Part shown: piece after piece, positions 52,915 to 61,735 of the stretch | Layout of the letters: the number at the start of each line of letters is the position of its first letter | Position numbering within the stretch: the first letter of the stretch is position 1 | NCBI RefSeq assembly: GCF_963675585.1 | Contig: NZ_OY776414.1 | Location: forward strand, 3,761,001 to 3,825,000 | Direction: 5' to 3' | Source of the DNA: an uncultured Draconibacterium sp. | GTDB lineage: Bacteria > Bacteroidota > Bacteroidia > Bacteroidales > Prolixibacteraceae | Length of the DNA stretch: 64,000 nucleotides | The notes under the pieces: model-generated | The model's input: the letters and a program-made list of their open reading frames with translations, nothing else | What the model was told of the DNA's origin: nothing | The model's database searches: none | Program-made: the position numbers and the translations under genes

Positions 52915-55037
52915 ATGGCAACGTTACAAAAAATTAGAACAAAAGCAGGATTATTAGTAGCAATTGTAATCGGTGTTTCATTGGCCGCCTTTATTCTTGG
53001 TGATCTTATCAAAGGGGGTTCGTCAGTGTTTCAAAAAAACCGTTTAGAAGTGGGAGTTATCGATGGAGAATCGATTCAATATCCTGATTTTCAGAAACAA
53101 GTAGAAGAGTTGGGTGAAATATTCAAACAAAACTACCAAACAAATCAGTTAGACGACAACGCGTGGACACAAGTCAGAGAACAAGCATGGCAATCAACCA
53201 TTAATAAAATTGTGATGGGCGATGTGTATGAAGATCTTGGTATTGAAATCAGTTCAGACGAACTTTTCGATATGCTTCAGGGAGCCAATCCTCACCAAAT
53301 TGTTCAACAAATTTTCCGCAACCCTGAAACCGGTCAGTTCGACAGGGCTTCGGTAGTTCGTTTCCTAAAAAACCTTGAAACCGGTGTTGCTCAAGACCAA
53401 CGTGTTTACTGGTTAAACCTGGAAAAACAAATTGTTGACGAGCGTACTCAGTCAAAATATGCCAATATGGTTGGAAAAGGTCTATACGTAACCAGCGAAC
53501 AAGCACAAGCCAGTGCTACTGCCGGAAGTAAAACCGTTAATTTCGACTATATTTCTTTGCCTCACAGCACGGTTAAAAACGACGAGGTTACAGTTACCGA
53601 AAAAGATTTGAAAGCTTATTACAACGAGCACCAAAACGACTACAAACAGGAACAGAGCAGAAGAGTTGAATACATTACCTATGCTGTTACTCCTTCAGAA
53701 GCCGATTACAAAGATGCCGAAGAATGGATTGAAGACATTAAAAGTGATTTTTCAAAAGCTCAGGACAACGTTCAGTTTGTAAACTCAAACTCAGATGTAA
53801 ACTTCGAAAATGTTTGGAACAAAAAAGAAGATCTTCCTGAAAATATAGCTGCATGGGTATTTGATGAAAATGCACAGGTGAATGACGTATTTGGTCCTTA
53901 TGCTGAAGGAGCTTCATTCACTTTAGCTAAACTGCACAAATCAGAAATGATGCCTGACTCGGTTGAAGCCCGTCATATTTTATTACAGGTAACAACTCAG
54001 GCAGAATTAATTGCAGCTCAGGCTTTGGCTGACAGTTTAAAAACTATGATCGACAAAGGTGCTGATTTTGCCAAATTGGCTCGCGAAAATTCAAGCGATC
54101 AGGGTTCTGCAATTAACGGTGGTGATTTGGGCTGGTTCAAACGCAATCAAATGGTAAAACCTTTTGAAGAAGTTGCTTTTAATAATAGTACTGATAGTGT
54201 AACAATTGTTGCAACGCAGTTTGGACTTCACTTAATTCAGACTACAAAACGTGGTAAATTAACTCCACAGGTTCAGGTTGCTTACTTAACACGAAATGTT
54301 GTGCCAAGCACAAAAACATACCAGAACACTTACGCTTTAGCAAGTAAATTCGCTGGCGAAAACACAACTAAAGAAGAGTTTGATGCAGCAGTTGCAACTG
54401 AAAAGTTAACAAAACGTGTTGCTAACGTTGGCGAAAACGAGCGTCAGATTGTTGGTTTGGAAAATGCAAGACAATTGATCAGAGCAGCATACCAGGCAGA
54501 AGTAAACGATATTCTTCAAACAACTCAGGAATCACCAATTTTTGAATTGGGCGACAACTTTGTGATTGCAGTGCTTACTCAAGCTTCGGAAGAAGGTATT
54601 GCATCGTTCGACGAAGTGAAAGCACGGGTTGAATTAGCAGTTGTTAAAGAAAGAAAGCTGAATTATTAGTAGAAAAAGCGAAAGAAGCTTTGGCTGGCAA
54701 CTCAGATTTAAGTGCCGTTGCAACAGCTTTAAATACAGATGTTCAAACTGCGAACAATATTACATTTAACTCATTCTCAATTCCCGGAATCGGTTTGGAA
54801 CCTTCTGTAATTGGAACAGTTTCGAATTTAGGAGTTGATAAAATTTCGGCACCAATTGCCGGTAACAATGGAGTTTTTGTGGTAATGGTAACTTCTGAAA
54901 ATGAAGCTCCCGGAGTAAATGTTGCTTCAGAAAAAATGCGTTTGGCACAAACAAATTCTTACCGTGTTGCATCGCAGGTTTTTACAACTCACCGCAACTC
55001 TGTTGAAATTGATGACCAAAGATCTAAATTCTATTAG
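52915..55037 (+). pseudogene. ppiD: SurA-N/PpiD-type membrane-anchored peptidylprolyl isomerase, frameshifted
   Basis: A PpiD-like foldase: N-terminal transmembrane helix (about 13-32, AGLLVAIVIGVSLAAFILGD), SurA_N-like region, and a parvulin rotamase domain (about 345-445: SVEARHILLQVTTQAE, NGGDLGWFKRNQMVKPFEE). At 54651-54660 the frame breaks: AAGAAAGCTG lacks one A, giving KLNY and a stop at 54669. With that A restored, the frame runs through KAELLVEKAKEALAGNSDLS to the TAG at 55037 (707 residues, the normal length). The lesion is in a short A-run, so a sequencing error is as likely as a real mutation. Confidence 0.88.
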
Positions 55038-55060
55038 TAGATAGATACTTACGATATTTT

Positions 55061-55091
55061 AGTAGGCCGATTCTGTTAGAATCGGCCTACT
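55061..55091 (+). terminator. Perfect 14-bp terminator of ppiD
   Basis: AGTAGGCCGATTCT (55061-55074), loop GTT, AGAATCGGCCTACT (55078-55091), followed by TTGTTTTT. It lies 24 bp after the ppiD stop. Confidence 0.88.
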
Positions 55092-55211
55092 TTGTTTTTA
55101 TATCAACGCGCTAAAACATAAATGCAAACTACTGCTTAATTCATATACCTTTTAAACGTTAAAGTTCTAATTTTACAAAAAGAGAAATTTTTACGCTCAA
55201 CAAAACAAGCG

Positions 55212-55378
55212 ATGCAAGTACCAAAGAAATACAAATTTATTGTACAGTTGGGCAAGGCCTTACACTACTATGGTGTACCTTCCTACAAATCGGAAATGTA
55301 TTTAAGCGAAGTTGCTGACAAAAAGGAGATTAAGGCAAGTTTTATGGATTCGCCTACCTGGATTAATTACGTATTTTA
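55212..55378 (+). pseudogene. Threonine/serine exporter family gene, 5' fragment split by an IS982-family element
   Basis: ATG 55212 begins MQVPKKYKFIVQLGKALHYY and runs through SEMYLSEVADKKEIKASFMD to WINYVF. There a TAA arises at the junction with the IS (55377-55379). Joined to the fragment at 56417, the reading frame is restored exactly (see that entry). The N-terminal helical part matches ThrE/DUF1212-type exporters. Confidence 0.85.
55372..55378. repeat. Left 7-bp target-site duplication of the IS982-family element
   Basis: TATTTTA, repeated at 56410-56416 on the other side of the element. Confidence 0.85.
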
Positions 55379-56409
55379 ACGTGAGTTCGATTTAATGCAA
55401 GTTGCAAATTTGGTTATTTTCAATAATTTCATCGAGATTTAAAGTAGGCTTTTTAGGAAAGTGCGAATAAGCAATCAGACCTGCTAGCAAGTTTGTAAGA
55501 AAGTTCCCAAAGCTTCGGTGTCTTGTGTGTTCTATCTGGCACATAATTTTTAATTCGTCGTTAACTGTCTCAATCAAAGCCCTTTTTCGCAACAATATTT
55601 TATCTTGTGTCAGCATCAACGAGTTTTTCATGTTTTTGCGGATTTTGGTAATCAGGTGAATACCGTCGATAAAAAGTTCGTCGAACAATGTTTTTGAGAT
55701 ATAACCTTTATCACCAATAAGTTTCCCGAATATTTTGTCATGGAAATTTTTGTTTTTCAACGGCTCCCTGTCATCAACATTGGCTTGGGTGAAAAGGAAG
55801 TCGAGGATTTCTCCTTTGTCGTTGATGACGATGTGGAGTTTGAACCCAAAAAACCATCCCATCGAACATTGCCCTTTAGTAGCCAGTCCTTTAAAAGTTT
55901 TGTGTTGAAACTCTCGTCTGATATGGCACACTCTAATGGGGGTGGAATCTATAAACGAAACACCAGTACATTTGCCAAGGCAACATAGTTGCAGGAATAC
56001 TGCCATGGGCATCAATGATTTCTGCTGAAGCTCGACAAAACGGTTGTATGATACCGTTTTTGGGAAGTCGGATTGCATGTGTTTTTGCACATAATGCACA
56101 TAAAAATGCTTCAAACACCTGTAATTCTTTAGGTGAAACAACACCATAATGGTAATCACTTCGCTGTCGGACATAACGAATTTACGGTTTCTTCGCTTTT
56201 TAGAAGATTCTTCAACCAGGACATGTCCCTCCTTAACCTTCTCAAATTCTTTGCAAAATTCGTCAATTAAATAGAAAATTTCGGTAATTTTAGAGTTCAT
56301 ATTAAAACAAGGTTTTGTTTGTTATATATTTAATAGTCAGATAATTAAATATAATCAAAACCTTGTTTTTTTTAAAATATTTTATTGCATTTTTATATCG
56401 AACTCACGT
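55379..56409 (-). mobile_element. IS982-family insertion sequence, 1031 bp, complete
   Basis: Perfect terminal inverted repeats ACGTGAGTTCGAT (left) and ATCGAACTCACGT (right), flanked by 7-bp duplications TATTTTA, in the size range of this family. One transposase gene fills most of the element on the minus strand. Removing the element and one TATTTTA copy restores a single exporter frame, showing a clean and probably recent insertion. Confidence 0.92.
55392..56300 (-). CDS. IS982-family transposase
   Basis: 302 residues, normal for the family. DDE residues appear in SFIDSTPIRVCHIRRE, KLIGDKGYISKTLFDE and RALIETVNDELKIMCQIEHT. The N-terminal IS982 region includes FVMSDSEVITIMVLFHLKNY and an HYVQKHMQSDFP segment. 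The gene lies within 13 bp of the left and 109 bp of the right end of the element. No frameshift is seen, so it may be active. Confidence 0.92.
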   Translation of the reverse strand: MNSKITEIFYLIDEFCKEFEKVKEGHVLVEESSKKRRNRKFVMSDSEVITIMVLFHLKNYRCLKHFYVHYVQKHMQSDFPKTVSYNRFVELQQKSLMPMAVFLQLCCLGKCTGVSFIDSTPIRVCHIRREFQHKTFKGLATKGQCSMGWFFGFKLHIVINDKGEILDFLFTQANVDDREPLKNKNFHDKIFGKLIGDKGYISKTLFDELFIDGIHLITKIRKNMKNSLMLTQDKILLRKRALIETVNDELKIMCQIEHTRHRSFGNFLTNLLAGLIAYSHFPKKPTLNLDEIIENNQICNLH

Positions 56410-56416
56410 TATTTTA

Positions 56417-57464
56417 CGAAGAGGATGAGCAAACCTACAGTCATGTTGAGAGCGTTCGACCCGGAGAACTTAATCTGGGAGCCTTATCGCGTATTGTTGA
56501 AATAACAAACAACCTGATTTCAAATACCATTGATTTTGATGAAGCAAAAACAGAAATTGAGCGACTAAAAACGTTACCTTTCGAATATGGAAAGCTAACC
56601 GAATTCATAGCTTTTATGACTTCGGCGGGAGCTTTTAGTATCATACTCGATACAAGCTGGTCTTCAGCCATTGCGGCCTCCTTTATTGGAGGTATAGTGT
56701 ATTTGCTCACACTTTGGTCGAAACATTCAGTCTATATCCGAAGTACGCTGGAATCACTGGTTGCTTTTGTAGCAACTGTTCTTACGGGCTTACTTTCCTT
56801 GTTTTTCCATCAGATTAATATTTCGATGACAATTCTGGCTTCCATTATTGTATTTATTCCTGGCCTTTCGATTACAACAGCCCTGGAAGAAATTACAGCC
56901 AGAAACCTAGTTTCAGGTACGGCCAAATTATTCGATTCACTGGTTTCGCTATTTAAACAATTTTTTGGAGTTGTTTTGGGGCTTGCAATATTACCCCTGT
57001 TTGTTGAATTAGAACCACAAAGAATAATTAACGACATTCCTAACTCTGTACACCTACTCGCCATTATTGTATTGGCCTTAAGTTTAACGCCTGTCTTTAA
57101 GGTTCGTCACAAAGATATATTTCTGTGTGTGGTGGTAGGTTTTATAAGTTTTTTAACCACTACAGTGTTTGATTTTACAGGGATTCTGGTTAGTATTTTT
57201 ATGGGAACACTTGCCACAGTTGCAGTGAGTAAGTTATTTAGCAAACTCACCCGAACTCCGCGTCTTGTTTATCTGGTTCCGGGTATCATCATGTTGGTTC
57301 CGGGAAGTAAAGCATTCATCGGATTGAGTACGGTTTTTCTGCATCAAAACAATGCATCGGGAAATATGGGAGAACAGGTTCTGTACATTTTTATGGGAAT
57401 AATCGGAGGCTTATTATTTTCCGGCACTTTTATGGACAAAAAACTACAAGAGCACAATCGCTAG
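56417..57464 (+). pseudogene. Threonine/serine exporter family gene, 3' fragment
   Basis: Continues the split gene with CGAAGAGGATGAG, so that WINYVF...YEEDEQTYSHVES is read across the junction when the IS and one duplication are removed (404 residues in all). It has the DUF1212/ThrE_2 domains: about ten helices, starting AFMTSAGAFSIILDTSW, with VFIPGLSITTALEEITARNL (the conserved PG motif), and LVPGIIMLVPGSKAFIG near the C-terminus. A spurious start lies within the IS. The gene would be inactive as a full exporter. Confidence 0.87.
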
Positions 57465-57479
57465 CTTTTAAAAAACAGC

Positions 57480-57911
57480 TTATAAAATCTCTACCAACCT
57501 TATATCAAAACTCAGAACTGCATTGGGTGGTATTTTATTCCCGGTTCCCTTTTTCCCCCAAGCCAAATCAGCCGGAACCCAAAATTTATAACGACTACCA
57601 ACACTCATCATTTGAAGTCCTTCCTGCAGTCCTTCAATCAATTCTTCAATTTTTACTTCATCAGGGCGGTTCTGACGGTATGTATCTTCCAAAATTTTGC
57701 CATCGAGTAATAATGCCCGCTGGTGAATAAGTACGGTATCGAACATTGCCGGTTTTGCACCTTGTTTTTCTTCAACAATCAGGCACTGTAATCCTGAATC
57801 GGTTTCAAAAACGCCTTCCTTTTGAATATTCAGGCTAAGAAAATCTTCACCTGTTTTACGGTTATTACCTACCGAACCTTTGCTTCTTGCTTTTTTTTCA
57901 CGTCTGCCCAT
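57480..57911 (-). CDS. FKBP-type peptidylprolyl cis-trans isomerase
   Basis: 143 residues: a lysine-rich N-terminal extension (GRREKKARSKGSVGNNRK), then one FKBP domain. Recognisable are SGLQCLIVEEKQGAKPAMFDTV (in part), LLDGKILEDTYRQ, IEGLQEGLQMMSVGSRYKFW and NAVLSFDIRLVEIL. The canonical FKBP aromatics are only partly kept, so activity may be weak. No signal peptide is present, unlike the periplasmic Mip-type proteins; the basic N-terminus suggests a cytoplasmic, perhaps ribosome- or RNA-associated, protein. Convergent with the exporter gene; 16 bp separate the stops. Confidence 0.85.
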   Translation of the reverse strand: MGRREKKARSKGSVGNNRKTGEDFLSLNIQKEGVFETDSGLQCLIVEEKQGAKPAMFDTVLIHQRALLLDGKILEDTYRQNRPDEVKIEELIEGLQEGLQMMSVGSRYKFWVPADLAWGKKGTGNKIPPNAVLSFDIRLVEIL

Positions 57912-58129
57912 CGTTCAAATTTCCAATTATGGATTAAAAATACATGTTTTTCGTTAATTGATCGGACTCGCAAAAATGAAACTCCTAACAAGATGTTAAC
58001 GTGAAGCAAAAAAATGGTTATTAGAGTAATTAATTGACTTTGAAAAGTTAAATTAGCATGGTTTTCGATTTAGAAAGCACTTTTTATTAAACCAACTGTT
58101 TGCGAATACCTAATATTCTTTAGATTACT

Positions 58130-59416
58130 ATGACTTTAAGATTTATACAAGTTACTATGGCAATACTACTTTTTGCCATATCGACTGCTTTTGCTGCCGA
58201 CGAAATGAAAGATGCAAAAGTTCGATTTCCGGGTTCTATTTCATACGATAAACGAGCTACCAAACTAAAAATATACATTGAGGGTATTCGACTTGATATG
58301 GATTATTTGCTCAAAAATATGCGTTATGTCGACTTTGTAAACGATCCGGCAGTGGCTGATGTTCATATTATAATCAACAGCCAGGTTAGCGGTTCAGGTG
58401 GTCATGTTTACTCATTGATGTACAACAATAAAACATTCGAAAATTTTGGAGATTTTACAATTACTGCTACCACATCGTCGAGTGACACGTACGAAGAACA
58501 ACGCAAAAAAATAAAAGATGCACTTGCATTGGGATTAATGCCTTACGTGAATCAAACTGAAGCATCAAATCGTCTGGCTCTGCGTTATCAGTCAAAAGAT
58601 CAGAAAATTGAAACAACTCCGATTGACGATCCCTGGAACAGCTGGACATTTCGTGGAGATGTAAGCGGAAGTATGAACCTTGAAGAAAGCAGGGAAATTT
58701 ACAATTACTATTTTAATGCCCGTGCCGATAAAGTTACTGAAGAGTGGAGATACAGGAACAGTGCCCGGCGCTCGGTAAATACAAAAAATTATACCAACGA
58801 AGGAGAAGAATATACCTCGAACAATACTTCCAGTTATGTATCTTCCAGTGTTGTTAAAAGTCTTTCGTCGCGTTGGTCAACCGGTCTGTTTGGAGGGTAC
58901 AACAACAGCAACTACAGCAATATTAAATATTCGATGTCGCTAAAACCGGCCATTGAGTACAACATTTTCCCATGGGATATTTCCGACAGAAAAGTTTTTA
59001 CAATTGCATATTATATTGGCCCCGAGTGGAAAAAATATTACGAGGAAACCATATACGACAAGCTTGATGAAAGTTTGTGGGAACAAAATATTCGCTTAGA
59101 CTTACAAATTGTTCAAACATGGGGAGAAGTTCAAGCCGGACTAAACGCATCGAACTATATGCACGACTGGAGTAAAAACCGTATCACCTTCAATACCGAT
59201 CTGTCAGTTCGCATTGTACGCGGTTTATCTTTGCGTTTTGGATTTCGATTTGAAAATGTACACGACCAGATTTACTTACCCAAAGGTGAAATATCTTTGG
59301 AAGACGTACTTCTGAATAAAGTACAACTGCCATCAACTTTTGAATTGGGAACAAATTTTGGAGTGCGAATTCAGTTTGGTTCTATCTACAATAACATTGT
59401 AAATAACAGGCTTTAA
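58130..59416 (+). CDS. Hypothetical outer-membrane beta-barrel protein
   Basis: 428-residue precursor with a signal peptide (FIQVTMAILLFAISTAFA). Residues about 25-165 form a soluble domain (LKIYIEGIRLDMDYLLKNMR, ADVHIIINSQVSGSGG). From about 190 on, alternating aromatic strands (SWTFRGDVSGSMNLEES, SSRWSTGLFGGYNNSNYSNI) end in FGVRIQFGSIYNNIVNN, in line with an outer-membrane barrel. The closest impression is a DUF481-like or similar barrel, without certainty. It is monocistronic and convergent with the methyltransferase, the two ends overlapping by 4 bp. Confidence 0.72.
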   Translation: MTLRFIQVTMAILLFAISTAFAADEMKDAKVRFPGSISYDKRATKLKIYIEGIRLDMDYLLKNMRYVDFVNDPAVADVHIIINSQVSGSGGHVYSLMYNNKTFENFGDFTITATTSSSDTYEEQRKKIKDALALGLMPYVNQTEASNRLALRYQSKDQKIETTPIDDPWNSWTFRGDVSGSMNLEESREIYNYYFNARADKVTEEWRYRNSARRSVNTKNYTNEGEEYTSNNTSSYVSSSVVKSLSSRWSTGLFGGYNNSNYSNIKYSMSLKPAIEYNIFPWDISDRKVFTIAYYIGPEWKKYYEETIYDKLDESLWEQNIRLDLQIVQTWGEVQAGLNASNYMHDWSKNRITFNTDLSVRIVRGLSLRFGFRFENVHDQIYLPKGEISLEDVLLNKVQLPSTFELGTNFGVRIQFGSIYNNIVNNRL

Positions 59417-60129
59417 GAAAGCTGAGTTTTGTTAACGGCAGCCACAATTACAAGCCGTGTTGCCATTTCGAAACCATGTATTTTTAACGCAGCAGTAATC
59501 TGTTCTGCCTCCTTTTTCAAATCGAGGTATTCAGGTTTGTGATTCACCTGTTCAAGCATTTCAGTGAGTTTGTTACTACGCTCCTGAATATCTTCGGCAC
59601 TAAGTTGTTTTGCAGCTTTTCTGTTTTCAAAATGCAAACGAATCTCAAATCCGGCATCTTCAACAAATTGAAGAATCTGACTTTTTTCAAATGTTTCGTT
59701 GTGCGACACACCATTTAAACGGTCTATTTTACTTCTGAAATGATGCATGGCTTTGTGAACTTCCTGAGCGGAGTTTAAATTGTCACTAAAAAGTTCGTTA
59801 ACAATGATCCAGCCGCCTGGTTTTACAATCCGTTTCATTTCACCCAGCGTTTTCGAAATATCGGGCAAATGATGCAATGCCATTGAAATGGAAGTCACAT
59901 CAAACGTATTATCTGCGAAGTCAAGTTTTTCGCCATACATTTCCTTGAACTTTACATCCGGAAAAGTTTGAGTAGCTTCCAGCAGCGATTCCTTGTTCGG
60001 ATCGACACCCGTTAGAGAAGCACCCGGTACCACCTCTTTTAAAACGGCTATAAAATCGCCTGTTCCGGTGCCAACATCAAGAATTGACTCCACTTTTTTG
60101 TCGGCGAAAAATTGTTTTAATTGTTCCAT
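59413..60129 (-). CDS. Class I SAM-dependent methyltransferase
   Basis: 238 residues. The SAM-binding motif I is VESILDVGTGTGDFIAVLKE; then LTGVDPNKESLLEA (motif II acidic residue), and FDVTSISMALHHLPDIS (motif IV) in the Methyltransf_11 pattern, ending with VKPGGWIIVNELF. The substrate is unknown; the fold is like small-molecule (UbiE/Mlr-type) methyltransferases. Its start codon overlaps the TauE stop by one base (TGATG on the minus strand), so the two genes are translationally coupled. Confidence 0.9.
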   Translation of the reverse strand: MEQLKQFFADKKVESILDVGTGTGDFIAVLKEVVPGASLTGVDPNKESLLEATQTFPDVKFKEMYGEKLDFADNTFDVTSISMALHHLPDISKTLGEMKRIVKPGGWIIVNELFSDNLNSAQEVHKAMHHFRSKIDRLNGVSHNETFEKSQILQFVEDAGFEIRLHFENRKAAKQLSAEDIQERSNKLTEMLEQVNHKPEYLDLKKEAEQITAALKIHGFEMATRLVIVAAVNKTQLS

Positions 60130-60881
60130 CAGATTAAAAGTAAAAATGCTGAAATAGCAGTTACAACAATAACTGCCGTACGATACAATCCATCCGAAAT
60201 TTGTTTCACAAGCCGGATTCCAAGGAAAGCACCAATGGCAATTGCAGGAAGTAACATTATGTCAAGCGTTAACGTTTGCCAGCTAATTGTTTTCCAAATA
60301 AAAATATGCAACGGAAATTTAAAGAAGTTTACGATCAGAAAAAACCATGCACCGGTTCCAATAAAGCTATTTTTAGGCAAATGCATCGCCAATAAATAAA
60401 TGGCAAAAATAGGACCTGCCACATTTCCTATCATTGTTGCAAAACCTCCTAAAACGCCCATCGATGCGGCAAACCACCAGCTATCGGGGAAAAGGTTTTG
60501 ATCCTTTTTACGATCCTTCCAAAGCATCAATCCAATGCATAAAAAAACCAAAATTGCAATAATATTTTTAAACCAATTGTCGTTTACAACCTCACCAACC
60601 CAAAGTGCAATTCCAATACCAACAAATGCCCAGGGTAATAATTTCCACAAATATTTCCACTCGGCATGACGGTGGTAATAACTCACTCCAAAAATATCGG
60701 CCATCATTAGCATCGGAAGTAAAATACCGGTGGAAGCTTTTCCGCCAAATATGATTGCCAGTGCCGGTACAACAAGCATAGAAACGCCCGGCACACCAAC
60801 TTTTGACATACCCACAAGAATTGCACAAACGGCTAATAAAATCCACTGAAGAATTGTAAAATCAAGTTCAAGCATACACAT
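60129..60881 (-). CDS. TauE/SafE family sulfite/organosulfonate exporter
   Basis: 250 residues with about eight helices. It begins LQWILLAVCAILVGMSKVGV, with the conserved G-x-SKxGxPG segment in VGMSKVGVPGVSM, and a second similar repeat GVLGGFATMIGNVAGPIFAIY. The length and repeat structure fit the TauE/SafE (DUF81) family of putative sulfite or organic-anion exporters. Substrate is unproved. It is coupled to the downstream methyltransferase. Confidence 0.9.
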   Translation of the reverse strand: MCMLELDFTILQWILLAVCAILVGMSKVGVPGVSMLVVPALAIIFGGKASTGILLPMLMMADIFGVSYYHRHAEWKYLWKLLPWAFVGIGIALWVGEVVNDNWFKNIIAILVFLCIGLMLWKDRKKDQNLFPDSWWFAASMGVLGGFATMIGNVAGPIFAIYLLAMHLPKNSFIGTGAWFFLIVNFFKFPLHIFIWKTISWQTLTLDIMLLPAIAIGAFLGIRLVKQISDGLYRTAVIVVTAISAFLLLI

Positions 60882-61259
60882 TTTGAAAAGACGCTAAAGT
60901 ATTCAAAATTTATTCAAAGTAAAATTTTGTTCGCATTTGAATCGCAGGGTGCCAGTAATTAATGTGTTGAGTTTCGTGCTACAATTTAATGTTGTTGTGC
61001 ATCGTTAATAACCGTATAAAGAAATAGCTCCGCGTGTGCGGAGCTATTAAAGCTAACAATTCGAAGGATGGAACCTTCACAATAAAAACAAAAAACAAAA
61101 ACCATTTAGCGTCCCTCGCTAATAAAAATCAATCCTCGTCCTATTCAAATTCAATTTCTTATTTGCTACATATGCAATTATGTATATAATTACAAAGGAC
61201 ATGCCAAAGATTATCCGGAATTTCTTTTTAACCGCTATTAACCAAGCAGTTAAAAAACC
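60882..61259. other. 378-bp intergenic region with a strong hairpin
   Basis: Contains the likely TauE promoter, an 11-bp perfect hairpin (61023-61048), and an AT-rich stretch. A minus-strand frame continues 43 codons beyond the DUF1232 stop to a TAG (SFVIIYIIAYVANKK-like), but I do not accept it as a gene. No tRNA or known RNA was recognised. Confidence 0.5.
61023..61048. terminator. Hairpin downstream of the DUF1232 gene
   Basis: AATAGCTCCGC (61023-61033), loop GTGT, GCGGAGCTATT (61038-61048), perfect. It lies more than 200 bp beyond DUF1232, so it may terminate either that transcript or a short RNA from the gap. Confidence 0.6.
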
Positions 61260-61640
61260 TTAAAGTACAGTTTTTTCGATCTCATCAAGTTGATCCAAAT
61301 CAACTTTACCAAACCAGTCGTGCAGTTTTACGCGCGCTTTTGCCTTTACTTCGGCAGTAATATTTTGAGATATTTGAGATAGGGCGAACAAAAGTACACC
61401 CAAGTCATCGGAGAACCCGATTATAGGAGTTAAGTCGAAAATTGCGTCTGTTGGTAGTATAAAATACCCCAATGCCGCGGCTATTCCCATTTTTGCTTTA
61501 ACACTCACGTTTTTATCCTGCATGGTATAAAACAAAATCAACACCGCGTAAATTACCTTCTCACCGGCTTCTTTCGAGAATTTTTTAATTTTCTCCCAAA
61601 GCGATTTTTCCGAAAAGTATTTTGAGTATTTCCCTTCCAT
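61260..61640 (-). CDS. DUF1232 (YkvA-like) membrane protein
   Basis: 126 residues. The DUF1232 core is visible: VIYAVLILFYTMQDKNVSVK, AKMGIAAALGYFILPTDAIFD, and LTPIIGFSDDLGVLLFALS, with the conserved P-x-D-x-I-D-and G-x-x-D-D pattern. One or two membrane helices are likely. Function is unknown across the family, which is often linked to membrane homeostasis only by context. It has a 95-bp gap to dusB upstream. Confidence 0.9.
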   Translation of the reverse strand: MEGKYSKYFSEKSLWEKIKKFSKEAGEKVIYAVLILFYTMQDKNVSVKAKMGIAAALGYFILPTDAIFDLTPIIGFSDDLGVLLFALSQISQNITAEVKAKARVKLHDWFGKVDLDQLDEIEKTVL

Positions 61641-61735
61641 AATAAACTTCTATACCCCTTAACAATTAAAAGTAACCAATAGTTTGTGGTTCAGAAACAA
61701 TGCTGCCAATATTTCAGCATAAACCCGTTTTGTTT

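Noticed and set aside
61050-61259. 27-codon or readthrough membrane peptide after DUF1232
   Set aside because: Very short, no ribosome-binding site, and the AT-rich DNA easily gives hydrophobic codons.
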